DNA of 64,000 nt from assembly GCA_030388725.1 (NCBI GenBank), contig CP128857.1:3844001-3908000 (forward strand). Direction: 5' to 3'. The number at the start of each line of letters is the position of its first letter. Position 1 is the stretch's first letter. A model generated the notes under the pieces. The model was not told where the DNA came from. It saw only the letters and a program-made list of their open reading frames with translations, and ran no database searches. Shown in pieces: positions 56,157-64,000 of this stretch. The stretch is from Prodigiosinella aquatilis (lineage in GTDB: Bacteria > Pseudomonadota > Gammaproteobacteria > Enterobacterales > Enterobacteriaceae). Position numbers and translations under genes: made by a program.

Positions 56157-57464
56157 TTACATCACACCAAGCATTTTTGGTAAAAATAGTGTTAATTCAG
56201 GTAAATAGGTGATAAGCATCAGCACAGCGATGATGGCAATGTAGAAAGGGATTAGTGGCTTAATCAGATCTTCCACTTTGACTTGCCCGACACTGGCCCC
56301 GACATACAGTCCGCTACCGACAGGCGGTGTGATAGTGCCAATCGCCAGGTTGTAAACCATCAGAATCCCAAAATGCACCGGATCGACGCCGATTCTCACC
56401 ATGATTGGCAGCAGAATGGGAGTGAAAATCAAAATTGCCGGGCCAATATCCATAAACGCGCCCACGACCAACAGGAAGAGTGTCACTACCAGCAAGATTA
56501 TTTTCGGACTTTGTGAAATACCCAGGATCAGTTTGCTAAGAGCACCTGGAATACCAGTCATCGACATGGCAAACGACATCGCGGAAGACGTTGCCAACAA
56601 GAACATGATAACGCCCGTCATAATAAAGGTCTGGATGAGGATCCTTGGGATATCCGTCCAGGACAGCGTTTTATACAAGAACAGTGTCAGATAGGCGGTA
56701 TAGATTACTGCCACCGCCGAGGCTTCGATGGCAGTGAAGATTCCCTGGACGATACCACCGACAATAATGACCACCAGCAGCATACTCGGAAGCGCATCAC
56801 GTGTAACTTTCCAGGCCATCCCCTTTTGCAGAGCAAAGAAATTAGTATAGTTGTTACGCTTGGCAACGATATAAGCCACTACCATACAACTGATTCCCCA
56901 TAAAACTCCTGCCACCAGCCCCCCGGCAAACAGCGCAGCGATAGAGGTTCCACCACTGGCTAGTGCATACAGGATGAAGGCGGTAGTAGGTGGAATCAGC
57001 ATGCCCGTCGGCGCTGAAGCAATATTGACAGCGGAAGCAAAACTACGGCTGTATCCCTCTTTAGCACTCATCGGCACCAGTACACCGCCAATGGAGGTTG
57101 ATGCCGCAATCGCCGAGCCGGAGACCGCACCAAACATCATATTCCCGGCGATATTAGTGTAAGAGAGTGAACCGGGAATGCGGCCAGTGAAGAGTTTTGC
57201 AAAATTCACCAAACGGGAGGCTATACCACCGTTATTCATGATGACCCCGGACAGAATGAAAAACGGGACCGCCAGCAGTGCAAAACTGTCTAAGCTGGAA
57301 AACATTTTTTGCGCCGTGGTGAACATCGCGATATTGAACGGCAGCACCAACATGATAGTCGCGCCGGAAGCAATCACGATACACAAACCAATGGGGGCGC
57401 CTAAAGCCAGTAACAAGATAAAAATACCCACCAACATGCTGGCGGCGATAACAGGATCAATCAT
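56157..57464 (-). CDS. TRAP transporter large permease (DctM type)
   Basis: A 435-residue membrane protein with about twelve helices, of the DctM family of tripartite ATP-independent periplasmic transporters, which use the sodium or proton gradient. Typical blocks are LLAVPFFILSGVIMNNGGIASRLV, SGSAIAASTSIGGVLVPMSAKEGY, LLVVGAFMDIGPAILIFTPILLPI and IGTITPPVGSGLYVGASVG. It overlaps the dctQ end by 8 bp and precedes the GH105 gene, so all four genes form one operon. Sugar-acid uptake is likely from the context. Confidence 0.93.
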   Translation of the reverse strand: MIDPVIAASMLVGIFILLLALGAPIGLCIVIASGATIMLVLPFNIAMFTTAQKMFSSLDSFALLAVPFFILSGVIMNNGGIASRLVNFAKLFTGRIPGSLSYTNIAGNMMFGAVSGSAIAASTSIGGVLVPMSAKEGYSRSFASAVNIASAPTGMLIPPTTAFILYALASGGTSIAALFAGGLVAGVLWGISCMVVAYIVAKRNNYTNFFALQKGMAWKVTRDALPSMLLVVIIVGGIVQGIFTAIEASAVAVIYTAYLTLFLYKTLSWTDIPRILIQTFIMTGVIMFLLATSSAMSFAMSMTGIPGALSKLILGISQSPKIILLVVTLFLLVVGAFMDIGPAILIFTPILLPIMVRIGVDPVHFGILMVYNLAIGTITPPVGSGLYVGASVGQVKVEDLIKPLIPFYIAIIAVLMLITYLPELTLFLPKMLGVM

Positions 57465-57987
57465 GATGGCCTCCCGCTAATGTATGACCTTGTTTCGGGT
57501 TCGACTTCTTATTCTGGTTCTGTGCCTCCTTGCTCATATCGACGATATTCAGCACGCAGTAAACAATGGTGAGGACACCTGAAAGCGGGAGGGAGTAATA
57601 CACTTTCCCCATCGAAATCTGCAAGACTGGAGAAATCTGCATCATGGCGTTTAGCGAAACATGCCAGCCGCCAATGATCAGGATGTAAATCGAAAATAGG
57701 ATAAACACCACCTGAATAACCATGTTCCAGTAAGCGGTCAGGCGTGGCGGGCACTTATCCAGGAACAGCGTTAAACTAATGTGTTCACGTTTACCTGCAA
57801 CATAGGCTAAACCAATGACGGACAGCCAAACCAGGGAGAAACAGAGAAATTCTTCTGAGAAAATGCTGGGTGCATTGAATATATAGCGACTGATAACCTG
57901 CCAACAGGCAACCAAAACCATCACGATCAGTAAACTGCAACAGAAGACCTCTATGACTCTGTCCAGCCATTTTCTAATTATGTTCAT
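57457..57987 (-). CDS. TRAP transporter small permease (DctQ type)
   Basis: A 176-residue protein with four predicted membrane helices, the small subunit that pairs with DctM. VACWQVISRYIFNAPSIFSEEFLCFSLVWLSVIGLAYV is split here as a recognisable DctQ block: ISRYIFNAPSIFSEEF then SLVWLSVIGLAYVAGKREHI. The ATG at 57987 has GAGGG four bases ahead and gives a proper cytoplasmic start; an upstream in-frame start would run into the dctP-dctQ hairpin. It is the second gene of the operon. Confidence 0.92.
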   Translation of the reverse strand: MNIIRKWLDRVIEVFCCSLLIVMVLVACWQVISRYIFNAPSIFSEEFLCFSLVWLSVIGLAYVAGKREHISLTLFLDKCPPRLTAYWNMVIQVVFILFSIYILIIGGWHVSLNAMMQISPVLQISMGKVYYSLPLSGVLTIVYCVLNIVDMSKEAQNQNKKSNPKQGHTLAGGHHD

Positions 57988-58012
57988 AAAACCCTCAACA
58001 TCATGCCAAATG

Positions 58013-58034
58013 GGAGAAAGGAAACCCTTTCTCC
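58013..58034 (-). repeat. Hairpin between dctP and dctQ
   Basis: On the minus strand GGAGAAAGG pairs with CCTTTCTCC around a 4-nt loop, in the 57-bp gap between dctP and dctQ. No T-run follows, so it probably protects the dctP message or reduces downstream expression, giving more binding protein than permease. Confidence 0.6.
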
Positions 58035-58044
58035 ACAACAAAAC

Positions 58045-59043
58045 CTATTGACTCACTTGGCTGATTTTTTGGTACAGCGCATAAACCTGTGGCTTGCTTT
58101 TCAGTTTTTCATAGATCGGCTGGACCGCCTTTTTAAACGGGGCATAGTCGATGTTGAAGAACTGCACTCCAAACTGGGATTTGGCCAGATCACGGGTTTT
58201 ATCCATCTCTTCCTTCCACGCTTTCTTCTCAACCTCAACCGATTCGTGAATCGATTCCTGTAACGCTTTCATTTGATCCGGTGTTAACTTGGTTTTGGTC
58301 AAACTACTCATGATCACAATGTCAGGAATGCGGGTATGCATGTCGTAGGTGTAATACTTGGCCACTTCTCCGTGGCGGGCGATAGTGAGGGCAAATTCAT
58401 TATTCTCCGCACCATCAATGATACCTTGCTGCAATGAGGTATAGACTTCTGCCTGACTCATGGCGATAGGGGAAGCACCGAGCAGTTTCATTGTGTTGAT
58501 GGACGTTTCACTCTGCATGACCCGAATCTTTTTCCCTTTCAGATCATCAATACTTTTGACCGGTCCTTTGCTCATATAGAAACTGCGCGCACCAGAGTCA
58601 TACCACCCCATGCCAATGAAACCCTGTGTTTCAGTAGATTGATAAACCGGATCCATGATGTCGGGATCGTCCATCACCTTGTAAAATTCTTCTTGATTCT
58701 TAAATAGATAGGGTAAAGAGAACACCCCATAAAGCGGAGAGAAACTTTCCAATAAACCCGATGAAACCTTGGTCAGGTCAATCGCACCGACCTGCGTCAT
58801 TTCAACCAGTTCACGCTCACCACCGAGCTGGCTGTCGGGGAAATACTGAATTTGCACCTCACCATGCGTTTTTTGTTCAACACTTTGACCGATGTATTGC
58901 AGCGCTTGTTTTACTGGTTCACTATTTTCCGCATAGGCCAGCTTAAGTACGGTTGCTGCGTAAACACCGTGACTGAGTGAGAAGAGTAAGGCCGCAGCAA
59001 CCAGCTTCATCGAGGTATTAATTTTACATATCTTCATCGCCAT
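58045..59043 (-). CDS. TRAP transporter substrate-binding protein (DctP type)
   Basis: A 332-residue periplasmic binding protein. A signal peptide (MAMKICKINTSMKLVAAALLF ... GVYA) precedes TVLKLAYAENSEP. DctP-family features are GEVQIQYFPDSQLGGERELVEM, LKGKKIRVMQSETSINTMKLLGASP and the arginine (in IRVM) that binds the substrate carboxylate in this family. DGAENNEFA is the third typical block. Start: the ATG at 59043 has GGAG four bases ahead; a second ATG lies two codons downstream. It is the first gene of the TRAP/GH105 operon; a carboxylated sugar such as a uronide is the likely ligand. Confidence 0.92.
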   Translation of the reverse strand: MAMKICKINTSMKLVAAALLFSLSHGVYAATVLKLAYAENSEPVKQALQYIGQSVEQKTHGEVQIQYFPDSQLGGERELVEMTQVGAIDLTKVSSGLLESFSPLYGVFSLPYLFKNQEEFYKVMDDPDIMDPVYQSTETQGFIGMGWYDSGARSFYMSKGPVKSIDDLKGKKIRVMQSETSINTMKLLGASPIAMSQAEVYTSLQQGIIDGAENNEFALTIARHGEVAKYYTYDMHTRIPDIVIMSSLTKTKLTPDQMKALQESIHESVEVEKKAWKEEMDKTRDLAKSQFGVQFFNIDYAPFKKAVQPIYEKLKSKPQVYALYQKISQVSQ

Positions 59044-59420
59044 TCTTCTCCAATCGTTTTTTATGACGGTTTCAGGACAGACCAATATTTCGCTGTCATT
59101 GCCCTAACGTAGCACCCGACCATACTGAAGACCTTTGTGCTTTTGCCATGTCGGGCTATGCACTGGCAACCTGAAGAAGAACATCTTGATCGGGTTCAAA
59201 GTTTTTATAAAAAGCAATTTTAACAAAACAAAACCTGAAGTTCGTTTATGACGATCACAGGAAACGAGGGGTTACTGCCACGCCACCACGAGAAAGACTT
59301 GTGGCATCAAGGCCGATAACGCAGGAGAGAAAAAGAGTTGCTCGTCAGTGCAGTTAGCGCACCGAGAAACGTTGTGGTTTAGGAGATATCGTGGCCTGGA
59401 AAATACCGAAGTGATGACAA
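59044..59420. other. Promoter region of the TRAP/GH105 operon
   Basis: About 375 bp between dctP and the eno terminator. It should hold the operon's promoter and any KdgR or CRP sites, but no site close enough to either consensus could be marked. No gene is supported. Confidence 0.45.
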
Positions 59421-59457
59421 AAAAAAACCAGAGGTACAAAGCACCTCTGGTTTTTTT
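59421..59457 (-). terminator. Terminator of eno (symmetrical)
   Basis: AAAAAAACCAGAGGT and ACCTCTGGTTTTTTT form a perfect 15-bp stem with a 7-nt loop. On the minus strand it ends in a T run about 65 bases after the eno stop; the symmetry allows it to work in both directions. Confidence 0.92.
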
Positions 59458-59523
59458 GTTACGTAACGCAGGACGTTTTTACTGCATGTTGCCAGCAATA
59501 CCGCTCCGCGGAAGACGCGATAA

Positions 59524-60825
59524 TTACGCCTGGCCTTTCACTTCTTTCAGACCATTAAACGGTGCGCGGGCACCCAGTGCTTCTTCGATACGAATCAGCT
59601 GGTTGTATTTGGCAACACGGTCAGAACGGCTCATGGAACCGGTCTTGATCTGGCCAGCCGCCGTACCTACCGCCAGGTCAGCGATGGTGGCATCTTCAGT
59701 TTCGCCAGAACGGTGAGAAATGATAGCGGTGTAGCCAGCATCTTTCGCCATCTTGATAGCTGCCATGGTTTCGGTCAGAGAACCAATCTGATTGAATTTA
59801 ATCAGGATGGAGTTGACGATACCTTTTTCGATGCCTTCTTTCAGGATCTTGGTGTTGGTCACGAACAGATCGTCACCCACCAACTGAATTTTGTCACCCA
59901 GCACTTTGGTCTGGTAAGCAAAACCGTCCCAGTCGGACTCATCCAGACCATCTTCGATAGACACGATCGGGTATTCGTTGGTCAGGCCTTCCAGATAGTG
60001 AGTGAATTCCTGAGAAGTAAAGGTTTTACCTTCGCCTTTCAGCTCGTAGTTACCCGTTTCTTTGTTGTAGAATTCGGAAGCCGCGCAGTCCATGGCCAAC
60101 GTGATGTCTTTACCCAGCACGTAGCCGGCTTTTTCTACCGCTTCTTTGATAGCAGCCAATGCAGCCGAGTTGGATTCCAGGTTTGGTGCATAACCACCTT
60201 CATCACCCACAGCGGTATTCATACCTTTAGCTTTCAGGACTTTTGCCAGGTTATGGAACACTTCAGAACCGATACGGATCGCTTCTTTCACGGTTTTCGC
60301 GCCAACCGGCTGAATCATGAACTCCTGGATATCAACGTTATTATCCGCGTGTTCGCCACCGTTGATGATGTTCATCATCGGCAATGGCATAGAAAATTTG
60401 CCTGGGGTACCGTTCAGTTCGGCAATATGTTCATACAGCGGCATACCTTTGGAAGCCGCCGCCGCTTTAGCGCTGGCCAGAGAAACCGCCAGAATGGCAT
60501 TAGCACCGAAGTTGGATTTGTTTTCAGTGCCATCCAGATCGATCATGATCTTATCGATGTTAGCCTGGTCTTTAGCATCTTTTCCCAGAACGGCTTGAGC
60601 AAGAGGACCATTAACAGCAGCAACCGCTTTGGTAACACCTTTGCCCAGGAAACGGGATTTATCGCCATCACGCAGTTCCAGCGCTTCGCGGGAACCGGTA
60701 GAAGCACCTGACGGCGCCGCAGCCAGACCAACGAAACCACCTTCCAGGTGAACTTCAGCCTCAACAGTCGGATTTCCGCGTGAGTCGATGATTTCACGGC
60801 CAATGACTTTAACAATTTTGGACAT
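59524..60825 (-). CDS. eno: Enolase
   Basis: A 433-residue glycolytic enzyme converting 2-phosphoglycerate to phosphoenolpyruvate, also a part of the RNA degradosome in enterobacteria. The metal ligands and catalytic residues are visible in AMDCAASEFY, SIEDGLDESDWDGF, VGDDLFVTNTKIL, LIKFNQIGSLTET and the signature SHRSGETEDATIADLAVG. The N-terminus SKIVKVIGREIIDSRGNPTVEAEV is highly conserved. It lies 80 bp downstream of pyrG in the same direction, as in E. coli. Confidence 0.98.
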   Translation of the reverse strand: MSKIVKVIGREIIDSRGNPTVEAEVHLEGGFVGLAAAPSGASTGSREALELRDGDKSRFLGKGVTKAVAAVNGPLAQAVLGKDAKDQANIDKIMIDLDGTENKSNFGANAILAVSLASAKAAAASKGMPLYEHIAELNGTPGKFSMPLPMMNIINGGEHADNNVDIQEFMIQPVGAKTVKEAIRIGSEVFHNLAKVLKAKGMNTAVGDEGGYAPNLESNSAALAAIKEAVEKAGYVLGKDITLAMDCAASEFYNKETGNYELKGEGKTFTSQEFTHYLEGLTNEYPIVSIEDGLDESDWDGFAYQTKVLGDKIQLVGDDLFVTNTKILKEGIEKGIVNSILIKFNQIGSLTETMAAIKMAKDAGYTAIISHRSGETEDATIADLAVGTAAGQIKTGSMSRSDRVAKYNQLIRIEEALGARAPFNGLKEVKGQA

Positions 60826-60905
60826 TAGATTTTCCTCAGTACAAGTTAAACTAAAACCTCAGACAAACAACGCGCGATCACAGACTCGCGCATTGCTGAC
60901 AAAAT

Positions 60906-62543
60906 TCATTTCACCAAGCGCTTCTGATACGCCCCTGCGGCTTTTACAAAGCCAGCAAACAAGGGGTGTCCATCACGGGGAGTTGACGTAAATTCCGGAT
61001 GGAACTGACACGCGACAAACCACGGATGATCAGGAATTTCAATAATTTCCACCAGCTTGCGATCGGAGGAAAGACCGGCAACACGTAATCCCGCCGCTTC
61101 AAGCGGTTTCAACAACATATTGTTCACTTCATAACGGTGACGATGACGTTCAATAATCGTCGGTTCACCATAAAGCTGGCGTACCAGGCTTCCTTCAGCC
61201 AGATGGCATTGCTGTCCGCCTACACGCATAGTACCGCCCAGATCGCTCTTCTCGCTGCGGACTTCGATGTTACCATCTTCGTCACGCCACTCGGTGATCA
61301 ACGCGACAACCGGGTACTTACAGTCTGGTACAAACTCTGTTGAGTTTGCCCCATCCATACCGGCAACATTACGGGCAAATTCAATTAATGCGACCTGCAA
61401 CCCCAGACAAATGCCTAAATAGGGAATCTGATTTTCACGGGCATAACCAGCCGCCATGATTTTGCCTTCGATACCACGATAGCCAAAGCCACCCGGAATC
61501 AGAATCGCATCTAAACCTTTCAGCACGCCGACACCACGGGTTTCAACGTCCTGTGAATCAATAAGCTTGATATTCACCGTCAGGCGATTCTTCAAACCAC
61601 CATGTTTCAATGCTTCAATTACTGACTTATAGGCATCCGGTAGTTCAACATACTTACCGACCATACCAATCGTCACTTCGCCGCCAGGATTCGCTTCTGC
61701 ATAAATGACTTGTTCCCATTCTGACAGATCAGCTTCCTCACAGTCTAAGCTGAATCGTTTACAAATATAATCGTCCAGGCCCTGTGATTTCAATAGCGCC
61801 GGGATTTTATAAATGGAATCAAGATCCTTCAGAGAGATAACCGCTTTTTCCGGTACGTTGCAGAACAACGCAATTTTTGCGCGCTCATTAGCCGGCACGG
61901 TACGATCAGAACGGCAAATCAGCACATCGGGCTGAATACCGATAGACAGCAGCTCTTTAACGGAATGTTGGGTAGGTTTGGTTTTCACTTCACCGGCCGC
62001 CGCCAGATAAGGTACTAGCGTCAGGTGCATAAACAGCGTGTGCTCACGCCCTACTTCCGCTGCCATCTGGCGAATAGCTTCCAGGAATGGCAGGGATTCG
62101 ATGTCACCCACCGTACCGCCGATTTCCACCAGCACGACATCATGGCCTTCACCGCCTTCAATGATGCGCTCTTTAATCGCGTTAGTGATGTGAGGAATAA
62201 CCTGAATGGTCGCCCCCAGATAGTCTCCCCGACGCTCTTTACGCAAAACATCGGAATAGATACGTCCGGTGGTGAAGTTGTTACGGCGCGTCATTTTAGT
62301 GCGGATAAAGCGCTCATAATGTCCCAGATCAAGATCGGTTTCTGCGCCATCTTCAGTAACAAACACTTCGCCGTGCTGCGTTGGGCTCATCGTACCCGGA
62401 TCCACATTGATATACGGGTCCAGTTTCATGATGGTAACGTTGAGGCCACGGGCTTCGAGAATAGCCGCGAGAGAGGCTGCGGCAATGCCTTTACCCAGAG
62501 AGGAAACGACCCCGCCGGTCACAAAAATATAATTAGTTGTCAT
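60906..62543 (-). CDS. pyrG: CTP synthase
   Basis: A 545-residue enzyme making CTP from UTP, ATP and glutamine. The N-terminal synthetase domain (~1-265) begins TTNYIFVTGGVVSSLGKGIAAASLA with the P-loop. The C-terminal class I glutaminase domain has the nucleophile cysteine in LGICLGLQVA (~379) and the His-Pro-Glu partner in FHPEFTSTPRDG. The length is the same as E. coli PyrG. It is followed by eno. Confidence 0.98.
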   Translation of the reverse strand: MTTNYIFVTGGVVSSLGKGIAAASLAAILEARGLNVTIMKLDPYINVDPGTMSPTQHGEVFVTEDGAETDLDLGHYERFIRTKMTRRNNFTTGRIYSDVLRKERRGDYLGATIQVIPHITNAIKERIIEGGEGHDVVLVEIGGTVGDIESLPFLEAIRQMAAEVGREHTLFMHLTLVPYLAAAGEVKTKPTQHSVKELLSIGIQPDVLICRSDRTVPANERAKIALFCNVPEKAVISLKDLDSIYKIPALLKSQGLDDYICKRFSLDCEEADLSEWEQVIYAEANPGGEVTIGMVGKYVELPDAYKSVIEALKHGGLKNRLTVNIKLIDSQDVETRGVGVLKGLDAILIPGGFGYRGIEGKIMAAGYARENQIPYLGICLGLQVALIEFARNVAGMDGANSTEFVPDCKYPVVALITEWRDEDGNIEVRSEKSDLGGTMRVGGQQCHLAEGSLVRQLYGEPTIIERHRHRYEVNNMLLKPLEAAGLRVAGLSSDRKLVEIIEIPDHPWFVACQFHPEFTSTPRDGHPLFAGFVKAAGAYQKRLVK

Positions 62544-62770
62544 GCTGAACCTGAGAGTTTAGGTTTAAGGACGATAGAAAGACCAAGACGGGAAAGTAGT
62601 ATACCCGAACCTGATGAACGTCACAAATGTTCGTTTTGCCAATTGTGACGTAGCCATCTTCTTGGTGAACGGGCGCTAACGCCAAAAAGCGATCGTAACA
62701 AGTTATTTAATAATCATACAGATAGCGTAAAAAAGATCCCTAAACAGGCATTATCTCAGAGGGAAAGGAC

Positions 62771-63565
62771 TTACCTGTTTTTTTCAGTCTCTTTCACTTG
62801 CTGCCAGGCTACTTCCATTTCGTCCAGACTCGCGTCAGAGAGCGTTTTTCCTTTAGTACTAATGATTTGTTCTACCTGACGGAAGCGTCGGCTGAATTTA
62901 TGATTCGCCTTTTGCAGCGCAATTTCCGCTTTATGTCCGAGATGACGGGAAAAATTCACGGCAGCAAACAGCATATCGCCAATTTCTTCTTCCAGTTTAT
63001 CTTCATCAATCACCGCCTGCTTTGCCTCAAACATGACTTCGTCTATTTCTTCATAGAGCTTGTCAAGTACTGGTCCCAGGCTGGTCCAGTCAAAACCGAC
63101 AGCGGCACAGCGCTGCTGTATCTTTTGCGCTCTCATCAGTGCCGGAAACGATTCAGGGATGTCATCCAACTGCGAATGACGATCTTTTTCGGCACGTTCC
63201 TGCGACTTGGTCTGTTCCCAATTGGCCAGCACGGCTTTACTGTCTGGCAGGCAAGCATCAGCAAAAATATGCGGGTGACGGCGTTCCAGCTTATCGCTAA
63301 TGGCATCACACACGTCAGAAAAATCAAACAACCCTTGCTCTTGTGCCATCTGCGCGTAAAACACGACCTGAAATAACAGGTCGCCCAGTTCACTGCGCAA
63401 ATCATCAAAATCTTTACGGCTGATGGCGTCCAAAACTTCGTACGTTTCTTCCAGCGTATAAGGTGCAATAGTGTCAAACGTCTGCTCACGATCCCAGGGG
63501 CAACCCTTTGCTGGATCGCGTAGTTTTTTCATGATGTCAAGCAGGCGTTCTGTGGATGAAGGCAT
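62771..63565 (-). CDS. mazG: Nucleoside triphosphate pyrophosphohydrolase MazG
   Basis: A 264-residue enzyme with two MazG repeats, hydrolysing NTPs and dNTPs; in E. coli it affects ppGpp levels and survival in starvation. The first repeat is LRDPAKGCPWDREQTFDTI ... EETYEVLDAI, ELGDLLFQVVFYAQMA, and the second (catalytic) YEEIDEVMFEAK, EEEIGDMLFAAVNFSRHLG, which show the EExxE and ExxD ligands. It lies between relA and pyrG as in E. coli, but the mazEF toxin-antitoxin genes found there in E. coli are absent. Confidence 0.95.
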   Translation of the reverse strand: MPSSTERLLDIMKKLRDPAKGCPWDREQTFDTIAPYTLEETYEVLDAISRKDFDDLRSELGDLLFQVVFYAQMAQEQGLFDFSDVCDAISDKLERRHPHIFADACLPDSKAVLANWEQTKSQERAEKDRHSQLDDIPESFPALMRAQKIQQRCAAVGFDWTSLGPVLDKLYEEIDEVMFEAKQAVIDEDKLEEEIGDMLFAAVNFSRHLGHKAEIALQKANHKFSRRFRQVEQIISTKGKTLSDASLDEMEVAWQQVKETEKNR

Positions 63566-63674
63566 TGTTCTGTCCTGATTTTTCCGATGGGTTTTTCCGA
63601 TGAGAAGGAAAGCAGAATTGATAAGCGTCGAGAGTATGATGGCAAATCGACATGCTTAACCCCGACCAGTCCCC

Positions 63675-63716
63675 CTTTTCAGGAGAAAGAAGGCAAAAAT
63701 ACCCTCTCCTGAAAAG
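63675..63716 (-). terminator. Long inverted repeat between relA and mazG
   Basis: CTTTTCAGGAGA (63675-63686) and TCTCCTGAAAAG (63705-63716) form a perfect 12-bp stem with an 18-nt loop, about 58 bases after the relA stop. It lacks a following T-run on the minus strand, so the terminator role is uncertain. Confidence 0.5.
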
Positions 63717-63773
63717 AAAAGGACGGGAAGGTGTCATGCACAAAGTCCGACAAACATTCGCGGCTGGGTTCAC

Positions 63774-64000
63774 TCAGGCTCCTTGCTGACGACGAGCGTC
63801 AATAACGTCTGGTAGCTGATTCAGCTTCGCCAATACGCGCCCCAACACCTGAAGGTTGTAGATTTCTATCTCCATATCAATGGTGGCGACCTGCTGCTTC
63901 ACATCACTACGGCTGGAAACCCCAAGCACATTAACCTTTTCGTTGGCCAGGATGGTGGTGATATCACGCAGTAATCCGCTACGATCATTAGCAGTAACGC
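63774..64000 (-). CDS. relA: (p)ppGpp synthetase RelA, C-terminal end (runs off the window)
   Basis: The last ~75 codons of the gene, read on the minus strand, from the window edge to a TGA at 63774-63776. They encode the C-terminal ACT domain: NDRSGLLRDITTILANEK, VNVLGVSSRSDVKQQ and IEIYNLQVLGRVLAKLNQLPDVIDAR. This part matches the end of E. coli RelA closely. RelA makes ppGpp on ribosomes carrying uncharged tRNA. The catalytic domains lie outside the window. Confidence 0.95.
   Translation of the reverse strand, partial: VTANDRSGLLRDITTILANEKVNVLGVSSRSDVKQQVATIDMEIEIYNLQVLGRVLAKLNQLPDVIDARRQQGA

Noticed and set aside
59044..59420. Possible KdgR or CRP operator upstream of dctP
   Set aside because: The region has A/T-rich stretches and a TGACGATCACA-like string, but the half-site spacing is wrong for CRP and no segment fits the KdgR palindrome well enough to claim.
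59713..60711. A 332-codon open frame on the plus strand opposite eno
   Set aside because: It is the antisense shadow of the highly expressed, codon-biased eno gene; it has no recognisable domain and sits wholly inside enolase.
62025..62648. A 207-codon plus-strand frame opposite pyrG
   Set aside because: Antisense to conserved CTP synthase sequence, with no family resemblance.

Overview
The window is enterobacterial chromosome. Nearly every gene has a close Escherichia coli counterpart, and the composition of the 16S rRNA, the pectin-related GH105/TRAP cluster and the single contiguous cysteine block point to a soft-rot bacterium of the Pectobacteriaceae, most likely Dickeya or a near relative. 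The genus call is by recognition only; no alignment was run.

Layout. (1) 1-6574 is an accessory nitrogen/ureide-type cluster: a GntR regulator (cut by the window edge) divergent from an NCS1 permease, an XRE/MmyB-type regulator divergent from a YafE-like methyltransferase, an allophanate hydrolase gene broken by a one-base frameshift, and a second GntR/FCD regulator. (2) 6575-17400 is the osmoprotection and efflux block: a long spacer with a conserved proU promoter, proVWX, ygaY, the ygaZH valine exporter, mprA and emrAB. (3) 17464-24330 holds yfiF (minus strand), trxC, tapT, pat and pssA. (4) 24644-30210 is a complete rRNA operon on the minus strand (promoters P1 and P2, boxA, 16S, tRNA-Glu(TTC), 23S, 5S, terminator). 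Its 23S carries an extra ~103-nt intervening sequence at helix 25. (5) 30221-36582 holds gmhB, MetJ-controlled metNIQ, rcsF, trmO and proS. (6) 36642-38055 is a complete IS4-type insertion sequence with an 11-bp target duplication, sitting inside what was a bidirectional terminator between proS and rpoS. (7) 38101-44351 holds rpoS, nlpD, pcm, a surE remnant, truD, ispF, ispD, ftsB and ygbE, all minus strand. (8) 44396-53472 holds the sulfate assimilation genes cysG-D-N-C and cysJ-I-H. (9) 53826-59457 holds queD and queE, then a GH105 hydrolase with a three-gene TRAP transporter. (10) 59524-64000 holds eno, pyrG, mazG and the 3' end of relA.

How it works together. The cys genes take sulfate from APS/PAPS to sulfide, and CysG also makes the siroheme that CysI needs. 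proVWX and metNIQ are ABC importers for betaine and methionine. The TRAP transporter plus GH105 enzyme probably import and cleave unsaturated rhamnogalacturonan disaccharides. NCS1 permease plus allophanate hydrolase suggests use of a ureide or related nitrogen source, now impaired or dependent on frameshifting.

I found no convincing new multi-gene system. The items most worth a second look are the surE deletion scar, the IS4 element in the proS/rpoS terminator, the 23S intervening sequence, the chimeric flanks of the rRNA operon relative to E. coli, and the frameshifted atzF with its operator-like GTATAC pair.
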